Shown: positions 1-5,522 of the stretch, piece by piece
Layout of the letters: each line of letters opens with the position of its first letter
Position numbering within the stretch: the first letter of the stretch is position 1
Source: Chlamydiota bacterium
GTDB taxonomy: Bacteria > Chlamydiota > Chlamydiia > Chlamydiales > Criblamydiaceae
Assembly (NCBI GenBank): GCA_021772365.1
Contig: JAJFMC010000053.1
Span: 1-5,593 of the forward strand
DNA length: 5,593 bases
Reading direction: 5' to 3'
Position numbers and translations under genes: made by a program
Notes under the pieces: generated by a model
What the model saw: the letters and a program-made list of their open reading frames with translations, nothing else
Told to the model about the DNA's origin: nothing
The model's database searches: none

Positions 1-30
1 TATGTTCATTCTTGCAAATGCTATAGCCAT
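1..30 (-). CDS. traA: TraA/MobA-MobL-type conjugative relaxase, N-terminus only (partial)
   Basis: Read on the minus strand from the ATG at 30-28, the ten codons up to the window edge give MAIAFARMNI with no stop. Relaxases of the TraA (Ti plasmid) and MobA/MobL type commonly begin MAI followed by a short hydrophobic strand, and MAIAFAR is a typical start in intracellular gammaproteobacteria. That family knowledge and the context are the main support: the gene would diverge from the traC/traD-like genes, with an oriT-like sequence between them, as on Ti plasmids. Such a protein would nick one strand at oriT, stay attached to the 5' end and, in TraA proteins, unwind the strand with a helicase domain. 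Only the first ten residues are visible, so no catalytic tyrosine or histidine motif can be checked. Confidence 0.6.
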   Translation of the reverse strand, partial: MAIAFARMNI

Positions 31-35
31 GACTC

Positions 36-83
36 TATGCTATACGAAGAGCATATTGCTTGCAATGTATATTGCGCCCTTGG
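36..83 (+). other. oriT: Probable origin of transfer (oriT), Ti/RSF1010 (MOBQ-like) type
   Basis: The core TATATTGCGCCCTTGG at 68-83 resembles the nic region of Ti-plasmid and RSF1010-type origins, which share a GCGCCCT block, from memory of those families. Just upstream, ATATTGC (53-59) and GCAATgTAT (62-70) form an inverted repeat with a 2-base loop and one bulged base. A second perfect 6-bp repeat, TATGCT (36-41) and AGCATA (50-55), overlaps it, so the two hairpins would be alternatives. A hairpin directly 5' of nic is the expected layout for relaxase recognition. The site lies between divergent traA-like and traC-like genes, as in Ti plasmids. I do not assign the exact nicked bond. Confidence 0.65.
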
Positions 84-104
84 AATCTGTTCGTTTTTTG
101 CTTG

Positions 105-144
105 CTTCCATCGTTTAGCTACGGTAGACTTAGATTTATGGAAG
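105..144. repeat. Inverted repeat in the traA-traC intergenic region
   Basis: CTTCCAT (105-111) and ATGGAAG (138-144) are a perfect 7-bp inverted repeat. Between them sits a small palindrome, CTACGGTAG (119-127). It lies 20-60 bases beyond the nic-like core. It could bind an accessory transfer protein or a regulator, but this is inference from position only. In the rest of 31-283 I see no gene and no convincing sigma-70 promoter for either divergent gene. Confidence 0.35.
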
Positions 145-271
145 AATAGCGAAACTCAAGGGAGTTATTTGGGTTGCTTTCGCAATGTTTGTTTTTTGAT
201 TATCCTTGGGGAAGCTGAGGTAGTTAATGTGCATTTCTGAGGATTGTACTTTTTGGGAAACTTTAAATTGA

Positions 272-277
272 AGAGGG
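272..277 (+). promoter_or_regulatory. Ribosome binding site deciding the traC start
   Basis: AGAGGG precedes two adjacent ATG codons at 281 and 284. The spacing is 3 bases to the first and 6 to the second, so the second ATG is the better start. Confidence 0.6.
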
Positions 278-283
278 TAGATG

Positions 284-487
284 ATGGCAAAAGCGTATAA
301 AGATAAAAGGCAACTGCTACTAGAAGCTAAGAAAAAAGCCGAAGATGAATTGAAAAAACTCGATGATAAACGTAAAAAAGAAATTGGGGAAATTGCTTAT
401 AGGTGCGGCCTCGAACATGCAGATGACACGTTTTTAAAAACTGAGTTTGAAAAGCTTTCTAAGGCGCTTAATAATGGCGACGCTTGA
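284..487 (+). CDS. traC: TraC-like conjugal transfer protein (Ti-plasmid type)
   Basis: This is a 67-residue, highly charged protein. Residues 5-35 are Lys/Glu/Asp-rich and likely a helical or coiled segment. They are followed by a conserved-looking core, KKEIGEIAYRCGL (31-43), and a second helix with TEFEKLSKAL (53-62). The pattern of a charged helix, then (K/R)IG-IA-(K/R)-GL, then an acidic EFEKL stretch matches small TraC-like proteins of the Ti-plasmid transfer region; the family match is from memory. It is shorter than the roughly 100-residue Agrobacterium TraC. Its biochemical role is not well settled; encoded next to oriT, it is probably an accessory relaxosome or DNA-processing protein. 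It is first in an operon whose members overlap: its end overlaps the next gene by 14 bases. The start at 281 (one extra Met) is the alternative. Confidence 0.7.
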   Translation: MAKAYKDKRQLLLEAKKKAEDELKKLDDKRKKEIGEIAYRCGLEHADDTFLKTEFEKLSKALNNGDA

Positions 488-767
488 CAAAAAAGTTAAG
501 GCTGAGCAGACGATAAATAAGTACAGCAATAAGCTGGCTCAAGAAACAATAAAGCAAAGAAAAAAAGAGACGAGAAGAAAAATTGAATTTGGCGGGTTAG
601 TGGTAAAAGCCAAAATGGACGAGTACTCAAAAGATGTTATTTTGGGTGCTCTAATTGATGCAAAAGAACAACTCTTGCAAACCATTGATGTGAAAAAAGT
701 GTTTGAAGTAAAAGGGCAAAAGGCGTTCTTAGAAACAAAGAGGGATACCAATGACAACAGCAAGTGA
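474..767 (+). CDS. traD: TraD-family conjugal transfer protein (Ti-plasmid type)
   Basis: This is a 97-residue basic protein. The core RKKETRRKIEFGGLVVKAKM (residues 29-48), followed by LGALIDA (57-63), is the hallmark of the small Ti-type TraD family. That family has a basic 'RKKxTRxKIxLGGLVxKA' block and an 'LGAL' helix. It should not be confused with the F-plasmid coupling protein of the same name. The family is linked to conjugal DNA processing, with no firmly known reaction. I chose the ATG at 474 because AAGG (461-464) lies 9 bases upstream and the family homology begins just after it; a TTG at 447 in the same frame would add nine residues with no support. It overlaps traC by 14 bases and the next gene by 17, so the three are probably translationally coupled. 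Confidence 0.8.
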   Translation: MATLDKKVKAEQTINKYSNKLAQETIKQRKKETRRKIEFGGLVVKAKMDEYSKDVILGALIDAKEQLLQTIDVKKVFEVKGQKAFLETKRDTNDNSK

Positions 768-1053
768 GTTATCACAAGACCATCAACCAGTGCGTAGTGA
801 AAGTTCAGCAGAGCGCATAAATAATGAACCGCAAATTAAGCAAAATTCCAAAAATGGAGTTTTAAGAAATACCTTTATTGATAAGCTCCTGCGGCAAGTG
901 GCTTGCCTTTTATCACCCAACGCCGTTATCAATAATTTAATCGGTATAGGGGTTACTATTTTTGCACTGTACTTGCTGCATACAGGGGTGCTTTTGAAAA
1001 ACTCTCAAGATACCGTACACTTCCTGCATATTGGGATCTTAATTGCTGGGTAA
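751..1053 (+). pseudogene. Membrane protein of the tra operon, 5' part, interrupted by IS66
   Basis: Translation starts at ATG 751, with GAGGGA (740-745) five bases upstream and a 17-base overlap with traD. The first 55 or so residues are polar (cytoplasmic tail, Ser/Gln/Asn-rich). They are followed by hydrophobic segments at about 59-81 and 89-107 of the restored protein. The frame stops at codon 101 because the tip of the IS66 element (GTAAGCG) supplies an in-frame TAA. Removing the IS and one copy of ATTGCTGG joins this part in frame to 5333-5522. That gives 162 residues with about four membrane segments (the others near 111-126 and 144-162). I do not recognise the family. On Ti plasmids the third gene here would be traG (coupling protein), but this protein is far too small and has no nucleotide-binding motif. 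Confidence 0.85.
1042..1049. repeat. Target-site duplication of the IS66 element, left copy
   Basis: ATTGCTGG immediately precedes the left terminus and recurs exactly at 5325-5332. Eight bases is the usual IS66 duplication length. Confidence 0.95.
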
Positions 1054-1074
1054 GCGCCGCAGGAACCCCATACT
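1050..1074 (+). repeat. IS66 left terminal inverted repeat
   Basis: GTAAGCGC, then six poorly matched bases, then AACCCCATACT. It matches the reverse complement of 5300-5324 at 20 of 25 positions. This end lies just beyond the tnpC stop codon. Confidence 0.9.
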
Positions 1075-1086
1075 TGATCTAAATTT

Positions 1087-2402
1087 TCAAAGTTGAATGT
1101 TCCAAGGTAACAATGCTTCATAGTCTTCCACAGTTTCGCAATGTGGAATGCGAGTCAGGATAGCTTTGTAATATTTATAAGGTGATAACTTATGTGCTAA
1201 GGCGGTACGGATCAAGCTAAAATGCAGGCACAATGCATACGCACCTTTTACCGAATCTGCAAACATAAAGTTTTTCCTGGCAATCACAATAGGTTTAATT
1301 TCCTGCTCTGTTAAATTATTGTCGATTTCTAAGCGACCATCTTTAAGGAAGCATAAGAAATTATCCCAGCGCTTTAAGCAATATTCCATAGCTTTACCTA
1401 AGTAGGATTTTGGCAAGGTTAAAGGATAATGCTCATCCAACCACACCTTAAATTTATCAAGTAATGGTTTGCTGTGTTCAAGCCTGTAATGATAACGCTG
1501 CTCAGATGTCATTGCTTTGTTTTTAGCTTCACGCTCAATTTTATACAGCTTTTTATAAAATTGAAGGGCGTCGTGGGCTAAGCCTTGTTTTTTTACTTGC
1601 TTAGTGATTGCCTCAAATTTACGCCTAGCATGGGCGTGGCAATTCACTGCATTTACTTGTTCATCCTCGAGCAACACTTCGAAGAATGGATCTGCATCCA
1701 TATGGATGTAGCCTTGAAAGCCCTCAAACCATTCGTCTACATACAGTTTATGACGCTCAAAATTATAGTCATAGAGAATCGTTGCATGTTCTGGTGGCCC
1801 ACCGCGTATGCAGTAAATATACGATTTTGTTTCAGCGCTTCGCCCCGGCTCTTTCAGCACTTGTAAGCTTGTGGCATCCAGTGAGGCAACATCGTATTCA
1901 ATAATCTCATCTTTAAATAAATTTAATAAGGGTTGCAATGGCCCTGCCAGCTGAATCATCCATCGTGCCATAGTTTCACGACTAATGTTCACCATCTCAG
2001 TGTATTTTTCTAAGTGATACAAAGGTTGACGATTATGAAGCTTACTGACAATAATGTGAGCCAGCAATGCTTCAGTTGCCTTGATTTTAGGTAAAACGCG
2101 TTTTGGCAAAGGCGCAGTTTGAAGAGAACCTTCGCAGCCTTTAGGGCAAGCTATGATTTCTCGACGTTCTTCTAGGACACTGTAAATTTCAGGCTGGTAA
2201 TCGTAACGTTCAGAGGTTTCATAACGAACCAATTGTTTTTCACAGCCGCAGTTACATACTCTGTCTTCATCTGCCACCGGAATAACAACAATGTCTCTTG
2301 GAATATTATCTGTATTTTTAGACTTAGATTTACGACGCTTATGCTCAGGCACCGTGACTTCTTCTTCCGCGATAGCAGAGGTGATGGTTGTCGTATCCTT
2401 GG
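1087..2402 (-). pseudogene. tnpC: IS66 transposase TnpC, C-terminal part (zinc finger and catalytic domain)
   Basis: The open frame from the GTG at 2352 has 421 residues. In frame, sequence upstream to the insertion joint at 2402 adds about 17 more codons. A Cys cluster (C33, C35, C37, C69, C73) is a somewhat irregular version of the IS66 zinc-finger domain. The catalytic core follows: D159 in SLDATSLQVL, D219 in GYIHMDADPFF, the NCHAHARRKFEA block at 237-248 (family: CWAHARRKF), and E349 in LEIDNNLTEQE, the family's IDNNxxE motif. GRKN-like ARKNFMFADS follows at 358-367. All three DDE residues are therefore present. The N-terminal part lies at 4166-4498, cut off by the nested IS. The C-terminal fragment might be translated from GTG 2352, but I see no ribosome site for that. 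DNA binding by the missing N-terminus would be lost. Confidence 0.9.
2398..2402. repeat. Target duplication of the nested IS, left copy (CTTGG)
   Basis: CTTGG recurs at 4166-4170. Five bases alone could match by chance. However, deleting one copy plus the sequence between them rejoins the two tnpC parts exactly in frame (ELPK then DTTTIT), which makes this joint convincing. Confidence 0.75.
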
Positions 2403-4165
2403 ATTTTGGATAAACTCATTACCAAGTCCGCAATCACAGCAGCCTCATAATTATTAAATTTCTTTTCACCATTTTTTCACATTCATCAAAATTAATTCGC
2501 GTATTTTAAATAAAACCCTTGACATAGACCTCTTCTGACAGCGGCGCTGGCCTATCTAGCCATTACTTTTGAGTTATTTATGTCATTAAACGCCACAACT
2601 AAACTGAGTCAGTTTCGAGAGGAGCTTTATTTATTATTTCCAAAGCGCAGAGATGCGATTATGAATTTATTGGATGCTTTGACCAGTGATGGACACCACT
2701 GCAAAAGCGTTGTTCAATTATCTAATTCGCAACAATTTAAACGTCAATACAGCAGCATCACTGATGCTGTAGCAGATGGATTATCTGAGGTCAGCTGGAA
2801 TGAGGTTTGTCGCTTAGTTCATAGATTTACAGCCTCTGATTTAACGAAAGCACCACATCGATTTATTGTTGACTGCACGCCAAACCCAAGGCCTTTTGCT
2901 CGCAAACTCGCTGACCGAACGGTGACTCATCACCCAAACCCAGCGCCAGGTAATAAGCCTATCTGTGTTGGGCACCAATATTCATTGATTAGCTTGCTTC
3001 CAAATGACATACTGGAAAATCAAAAGCATTGGTTACTTCCGCTTTCTGCAGAGCGCGTTGCGAGTGACTTAAAGGGGCATGAACTGGGTATGCAGCAAAT
3101 TAGCGACTGTGTTGAAACATTAGATATTGGTGATGAATTATTTATAAGCGTTGGCGACAGCTTATACGGCACTGAGCCTTGCCGTGCAAAAGCCAGTAAA
3201 AAAGACAATTGGGTTCATGTCTTTCGGCTTAACAGTTCAAGAAATGTCTTTCGCAGTATCGCGCCTGAGAAATCTACTGCTAAGGGCCGGAAAAAAGAAT
3301 ACGGCGACAAGATGAATTTAAGTAATGTCAAAACTCACCTGCCGCATGACAGAGAAATCACACTGAACCAATTGAGTAAAAAAGGCAATCCACTTAAAGT
3401 GGTTATTAAGTGTTGGGATGATATGTTGGTGCGAGGCTCACGAAATTACCGTTCCTCCAAACACCCATTGAACATTCAGCAAGTTGAAGTTTTTAATGAG
3501 GCAGGAGAGCAACTCTTTAAACGTCCTTTATGGATAGCAGTCTTTGGAAAGCGGCGCCATGAGATCAGTTTGGAAGATACTTACAACCAATACCGTTCTC
3601 GTTACGATATCGAGCATTTATTTCGATTTGGAAAAACTAAATTACTCATGGATAAATTTCAAACCTCAGAAGTTGAACATGAAGAAAACTGGTGGAAGCT
3701 GTGTAGTTTAGCTTACATTCAGCTGTACTTAGCCAAAGAATTGGCGCCATTGTTGCCTGAGCCTTGGGAGCGATACTTACTAAGCTATAAAACTGAAGCC
3801 AGCGAAGGAAAAAACCTAACATCTCCTTCACAAACTCAGCGTGGATTTGAAAAAGTTCTTGAGCATATTGGCACACCTGCAAAGCCTTGTGTTGCACGTG
3901 GCAAGCCTCATGGTAGAATGGTTGGAGAAACACGGCCATCAAAAGCTAATAATCCTATTATTTTTAAGGCTAAAAAATCTCAAGAAGATAATAATGCGGG
4001 GTCTGAAAAAGAAGCAGAAATTTCAGAGTCTAAAAAAATAGCCTCCCTTATAAAACTTGTGAAAACCAAATTAAAAAGTAGCGCATTATCGATGAATGAG
4101 TTTGCAGAAAAGCTGTTAAACACCACTTGAATTCAAAAACCGTAGAAAAAAACTAAAAATTATTA
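2403..4165 (+). mobile_element. Nested insertion sequence with an IS4-type (YREK) DDE transposase
   Basis: The 1763-bp segment splits tnpC of the IS66 element and is flanked by CTTGG. It holds one gene, with 177 noncoding bases on the left and 35 on the right. I could not find convincing terminal inverted repeats: the left end reads ATTTTGGATAAACTC, and the right end, read inward, reads TAATAATTTTTAGTTT. These share little beyond an offset ATTTT, so the boundaries come from the duplication and frame restoration. The left leader has a TTGACA (2519-2524) but no matching -10 box at normal spacing. It also has a small TGGC/GCCA hairpin near 2549-2563. The element must be younger than the IS66 insertion it sits in. 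Confidence 0.8.
2580..4130 (+). CDS. Intact DDE transposase of the nested IS, IS4-like YREK signature
   Basis: This is a 516-residue protein starting at ATG 2580, with a weak GAG six bases upstream. Candidate catalytic residues are D98 in FIVDCTPNPRPF, D193 in ISVGDSLYG and E345. E345 lies in a perfect Y-x2-R-x3-E-x6-K signature (Y338, R341, E345, K352; YRSRYDIEHLFRFGK), as in IS4-superfamily transposases. Other blocks, such as GNKPICVGHQYS (124-135), FKRPLWIAVFG (313-323) and VEHEENWWKL (365-374), resemble a family of putative transposases common in cyanobacteria (I recall the NCBI family name NF041680; not verified). After the GTPAKP...RGKP region (431-443) a Lys/Ser-rich tail of about 50 residues follows that I do not associate with the family. 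The gene is complete and is the only undamaged catalytic transposase here. It would cut and paste its own IS; an IS701 or other IS4-group label is possible. Confidence 0.85.
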   Translation: MSLNATTKLSQFREELYLLFPKRRDAIMNLLDALTSDGHHCKSVVQLSNSQQFKRQYSSITDAVADGLSEVSWNEVCRLVHRFTASDLTKAPHRFIVDCTPNPRPFARKLADRTVTHHPNPAPGNKPICVGHQYSLISLLPNDILENQKHWLLPLSAERVASDLKGHELGMQQISDCVETLDIGDELFISVGDSLYGTEPCRAKASKKDNWVHVFRLNSSRNVFRSIAPEKSTAKGRKKEYGDKMNLSNVKTHLPHDREITLNQLSKKGNPLKVVIKCWDDMLVRGSRNYRSSKHPLNIQQVEVFNEAGEQLFKRPLWIAVFGKRRHEISLEDTYNQYRSRYDIEHLFRFGKTKLLMDKFQTSEVEHEENWWKLCSLAYIQLYLAKELAPLLPEPWERYLLSYKTEASEGKNLTSPSQTQRGFEKVLEHIGTPAKPCVARGKPHGRMVGETRPSKANNPIIFKAKKSQEDNNAGSEKEAEISESKKIASLIKLVKTKLKSSALSMNEFAEKLLNTT

Positions 4166-4498
4166 CTTGGGTAGCTCGAACTTAGGGGTTGGTATGTCCA
4201 AACTCCAAGTATCCAATCCAGTGGAAAATAAATCTTGTTGAGGATTGTTGCTATCAACAGTGCGCTCTGACTTCGAGCCAAAACGATGCCGAATAAGCTC
4301 GTTAAGCTGGTGCCGCATTTGCTCATGGGCTTCTTGGTATTGTTTGAGTTGGATTTGATAAGTTTGAATTTGTGCTAAGCCTTCTTTAACCCGCTCTTGT
4401 GAAGCGAACAGAAATGCTTTTAACTGCTCATTTTCTTGTTTAAGATGTGCTTCTTGAGGAGACATAAATAGGCTTGGCTGCATCAATTTCAATAACAC
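4163..4498 (-). pseudogene. tnpC: IS66 transposase TnpC, N-terminal part (coiled coil and DNA-binding region)
   Basis: The fragment has up to 111 residues. Translation could begin at GTG 4498, ATG 4483 (residue 6) or ATG 4465 (residue 12); no clear ribosome site favours one. Residues about 17-70 form a Leu/Gln-rich coiled coil (KQENEQLKAF ... QYQEAHEQMR), the leucine-zipper region usual at IS66 TnpC N-termini. It ends in LIRHRFGSKSER (68-79), the family's basic 'RxxFGxKSE' motif. After ELPK the frame runs into the nested IS, which supplies the TAA at 4163-4165. Joined to 1087-2397 it would encode 536-547 residues, the normal TnpC size, with DDE residues near 285, 345 and 475. Just upstream on the same strand, TATAAT lies at about 4502-4507 but lacks a good -35 box. 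Confidence 0.9.
4166..4170. repeat. Target duplication of the nested IS, right copy (CTTGG)
   Basis: This is the second copy of CTTGG; see 2398-2402. Read on the minus strand it is CCAAG, the end of the Pro-Lys codons at which the TnpC N-terminal part breaks off. Confidence 0.75.
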
Positions 4499-4547
4499 TA
4501 TTATACTACAATAACAGTGTATTATGAATGTTTAATACAATAAATCT

Positions 4548-4898
4548 CTAAAAGAATTTACTTGCTGTGCAACATGGCAATGGTGCTTGCTGCATAAAAT
4601 CCAATCCTGACAACAGCCAACTTAATTCATCACGGCTTAACTCTAATGCCTCAGCAGCCTCTTTAGGTAGCTTAAATTTACCTTTCTCAAGCCGTTTATA
4701 ACAAAGCCAAAAACCCTGCCCATCGTACCACAGCAACTTAAGCTTATTGCAGCCTCGATTCCTGAATACGAACAGCTCACCAGACGTGGGTGACTTATCA
4801 AGCTCATCCGCTATCAATAAAACCAATCCGTCAATTTGTCGCCGGAAATCAACAGGCTGTGGATAAAACCAAAGCGGCGCTTTATAGGATAGCTGCAT
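4548..4898 (-). CDS. tnpB: IS66 accessory protein TnpB (IS66 Orf2 family)
   Basis: The protein has 116 residues, the normal length for the family. The characteristic blocks are VDFRRQIDGL (16-25) and the contiguous region 42-75, with LFVFRNRGCNKLKLLWYDGQ and GFWLCYKRLEKGKF; these define IS66 Orf2/TnpB. The protein is needed for efficient IS66 transposition together with TnpA and TnpC, but its chemistry is unknown. The ATG at 4898 overlaps the tnpA stop as TAATG, and AAAGGGG (4912-4906) lies 7 bases upstream, so translation is probably coupled to tnpA. A 49-base gap separates it from the tnpC start. The gene looks intact. Confidence 0.95.
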   Translation of the reverse strand: MQLSYKAPLWFYPQPVDFRRQIDGLVLLIADELDKSPTSGELFVFRNRGCNKLKLLWYDGQGFWLCYKRLEKGKFKLPKEAAEALELSRDELSWLLSGLDFMQQAPLPCCTASKFF

Positions 4899-5242
4899 TA
4901 GACTGCCCCTTTAATTAAAGACTCAACCAGAGCCATATCATGCAAATAAAGAATTGTACCGGTTGACAGCTGAACGCTGCATAGTGGCGAGCTGAGATTA
5001 ACTTTATTGTTTGATTTGAGTTTAATGGGAACAACACCAACGGGAGGCGTGGGATTTTCAGCGTGTTTAAATTTACGATACCAATATTGAAAGCGGTGAT
5101 AGTTTAAATCAGAGTGTCGGCAAAAGGCTTTACGACTTAAATCACTGCTCTTAAAACATTCAACTTGCCGCTTCCAATAATCTTCACCTTCAGTAGCAGT
5201 AGTCGATTGATTAACGGCCTTTTCAAATCCAGGTTGATTCAT
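4898..5242 (-). CDS. tnpA: IS66 accessory protein TnpA (helix-turn-helix)
   Basis: The protein has 114 residues from ATG 5242. I prefer this start because GGAG (5252-5249) lies six bases upstream; a TTG at 5254 would overlap that site. Residues about 22-60 (from YWKRQVECFKSSDLSRKAFC through FQYWYRKFK) form the helix-turn-helix typical of IS66 OrfA and of IS3-type OrfA proteins. Pattern features are the 'W..qv..f..S.ls...FC' opening and the 'YWyrk' recognition helix. The C-terminal part (86-110, with VQLSTGTILYL) matches the usual tail that follows a variable linker. It probably binds the IS ends or regulates transposition. It is first in the IS66 operon, about 80 bases inside the right terminus, and appears undamaged. 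Confidence 0.9.
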   Translation of the reverse strand: MNQPGFEKAVNQSTTATEGEDYWKRQVECFKSSDLSRKAFCRHSDLNYHRFQYWYRKFKHAENPTPPVGVVPIKLKSNNKVNLSSPLCSVQLSTGTILYLHDMALVESLIKGAV

Positions 5243-5256
5243 AATTTTCTCCAAAT

Positions 5257-5285
5257 AATTTATTCAGAGACAGTATGAATGCCAA
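5257..5285 (-). promoter_or_regulatory. Candidate promoter for the IS66 tnp operon
   Basis: On the minus strand, TTGGCA (5285-5280) and TAAATT (5262-5257) are separated by exactly 17 bases. They match consensus at 5 of 6 and 4 of 6 positions. A caution is that transcription would start near 5250, inside the proposed tnpA ribosome site, leaving an extremely short leader. The real -10 may therefore lie further upstream. Confidence 0.3.
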
Positions 5286-5299
5286 ATTAATGATTGGGT

Positions 5300-5324
5300 A
5301 GTATGGGGTTTATAAAGCGCTTAC
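5300..5324 (-). repeat. IS66 right terminal inverted repeat
   Basis: Read inward it is GTAAGCGC, then TTTATA, then AACCCCATACT. It pairs with 1050-1074 at 20 of 25 positions. Confidence 0.9.
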
Positions 5325-5332
5325 ATTGCTGG
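5325..5332. repeat. Target-site duplication of the IS66 element, right copy
   Basis: ATTGCTGG is identical to 1042-1049 and directly adjoins the right terminus. Confidence 0.95.
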
Positions 5333-5522
5333 TTGCATTCAACTCATTCATGCCGCAAAAAGAAATTTACTTATCCCAATTGTGGTAACAGCTGTGGGCT
5401 TTTATTTCTCCCATAATTTGCCAGAGGGCCACCTTTTTTTGACCTATGACGCCACCTTTTATCAATACATGATGTTGGCTGGAATATTCGGCTTAGGTGT
5501 TTCAGTTATCAATTTGCCCTAG
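5325..5522 (+). pseudogene. Membrane protein of the tra operon, 3' part beyond the IS66 element
   Basis: Continuing the frame of the gene that starts at 751, the bases after the duplication read CIQLIHAAKRNLLIPIVVTA and onwards. There are no stops until TAG at 5520-5522, giving 62 codons after residue 100. The fragment completes membrane segment 2 (to about residue 107) and adds hydrophobic stretches at about 111-126 and 144-162. A polar loop (SHNLPEGHLFLTYDATFYQ) lies between them, and the protein ends almost at the last membrane segment. The unbroken frame over 190 bases is strong evidence that both parts were one gene until recently. There is no start codon with a ribosome site at the beginning, so this part is probably not expressed alone. 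The family is unknown. Confidence 0.85.

Larger units (their letters stand above)
1050..5324 (-). mobile_element. IS66-family insertion sequence, itself interrupted by a second IS
   Basis: Both ends begin GTAAGCG when read inward, the classic IS66 tip. The element is bounded by an exact 8-bp direct repeat. On the minus strand it carries the usual set tnpA-tnpB-tnpC. The total is 4275 bp; subtracting the nested element (1763 bp) and its 5-bp duplication leaves about 2507 bp, a normal IS66 size. Transcription of the tnp genes runs opposite to the tra operon it disrupts. The ends are intact, but tnpC is split, so the copy should not be able to move itself; it might still be mobilised by TnpC supplied from another copy. 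Confidence 0.95.

Noticed and set aside
37..240. 67-codon open frame on the plus strand
   Set aside because: It runs straight through the oriT-like hairpins and nic core, has no ribosome site at its ATG, and its Cys/Phe-rich translation resembles no protein I know.
447..473. TTG start extending traD by nine residues
   Set aside because: The extension lies inside traC, has no ribosome site, and ATG 474 has AAGG at good spacing.
539..775. 78-codon minus-strand frame opposite traD
   Set aside because: It lies entirely within the well-supported traD gene and the next start; its Ser/Phe-rich translation is typical of the antisense of Lys/Glu-rich coding DNA.
1585..2457. Several plus-strand frames across tnpC (1585-1866, 1686-1904, 2233-2457)
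   Set aside because: They are antisense to the tnpC catalytic and zinc-finger regions; the last also crosses the nested IS boundary. There are no start signals and no recognisable motifs.
2519..2524. Perfect TTGACA -35 box ahead of the nested transposase
   Set aside because: At 16-18 bases downstream the sequence is GC-rich (around GCGGCGC), with no -10 box; the nearest TATCTA is 28 bases away.
3020..4041. Frames overlapping the nested transposase (3020-3208 minus, 3646-3942 minus, 3841-4041 plus)
   Set aside because: They are shadows of the 516-residue transposase, which has family motifs throughout.
4491..4525. Imperfect inverted repeat AATAACACT ... AGTGTATT upstream of tnpC
   Set aside because: The arms need a bulge, the DNA is very AT-rich, and no role is indicated; it is likely chance.
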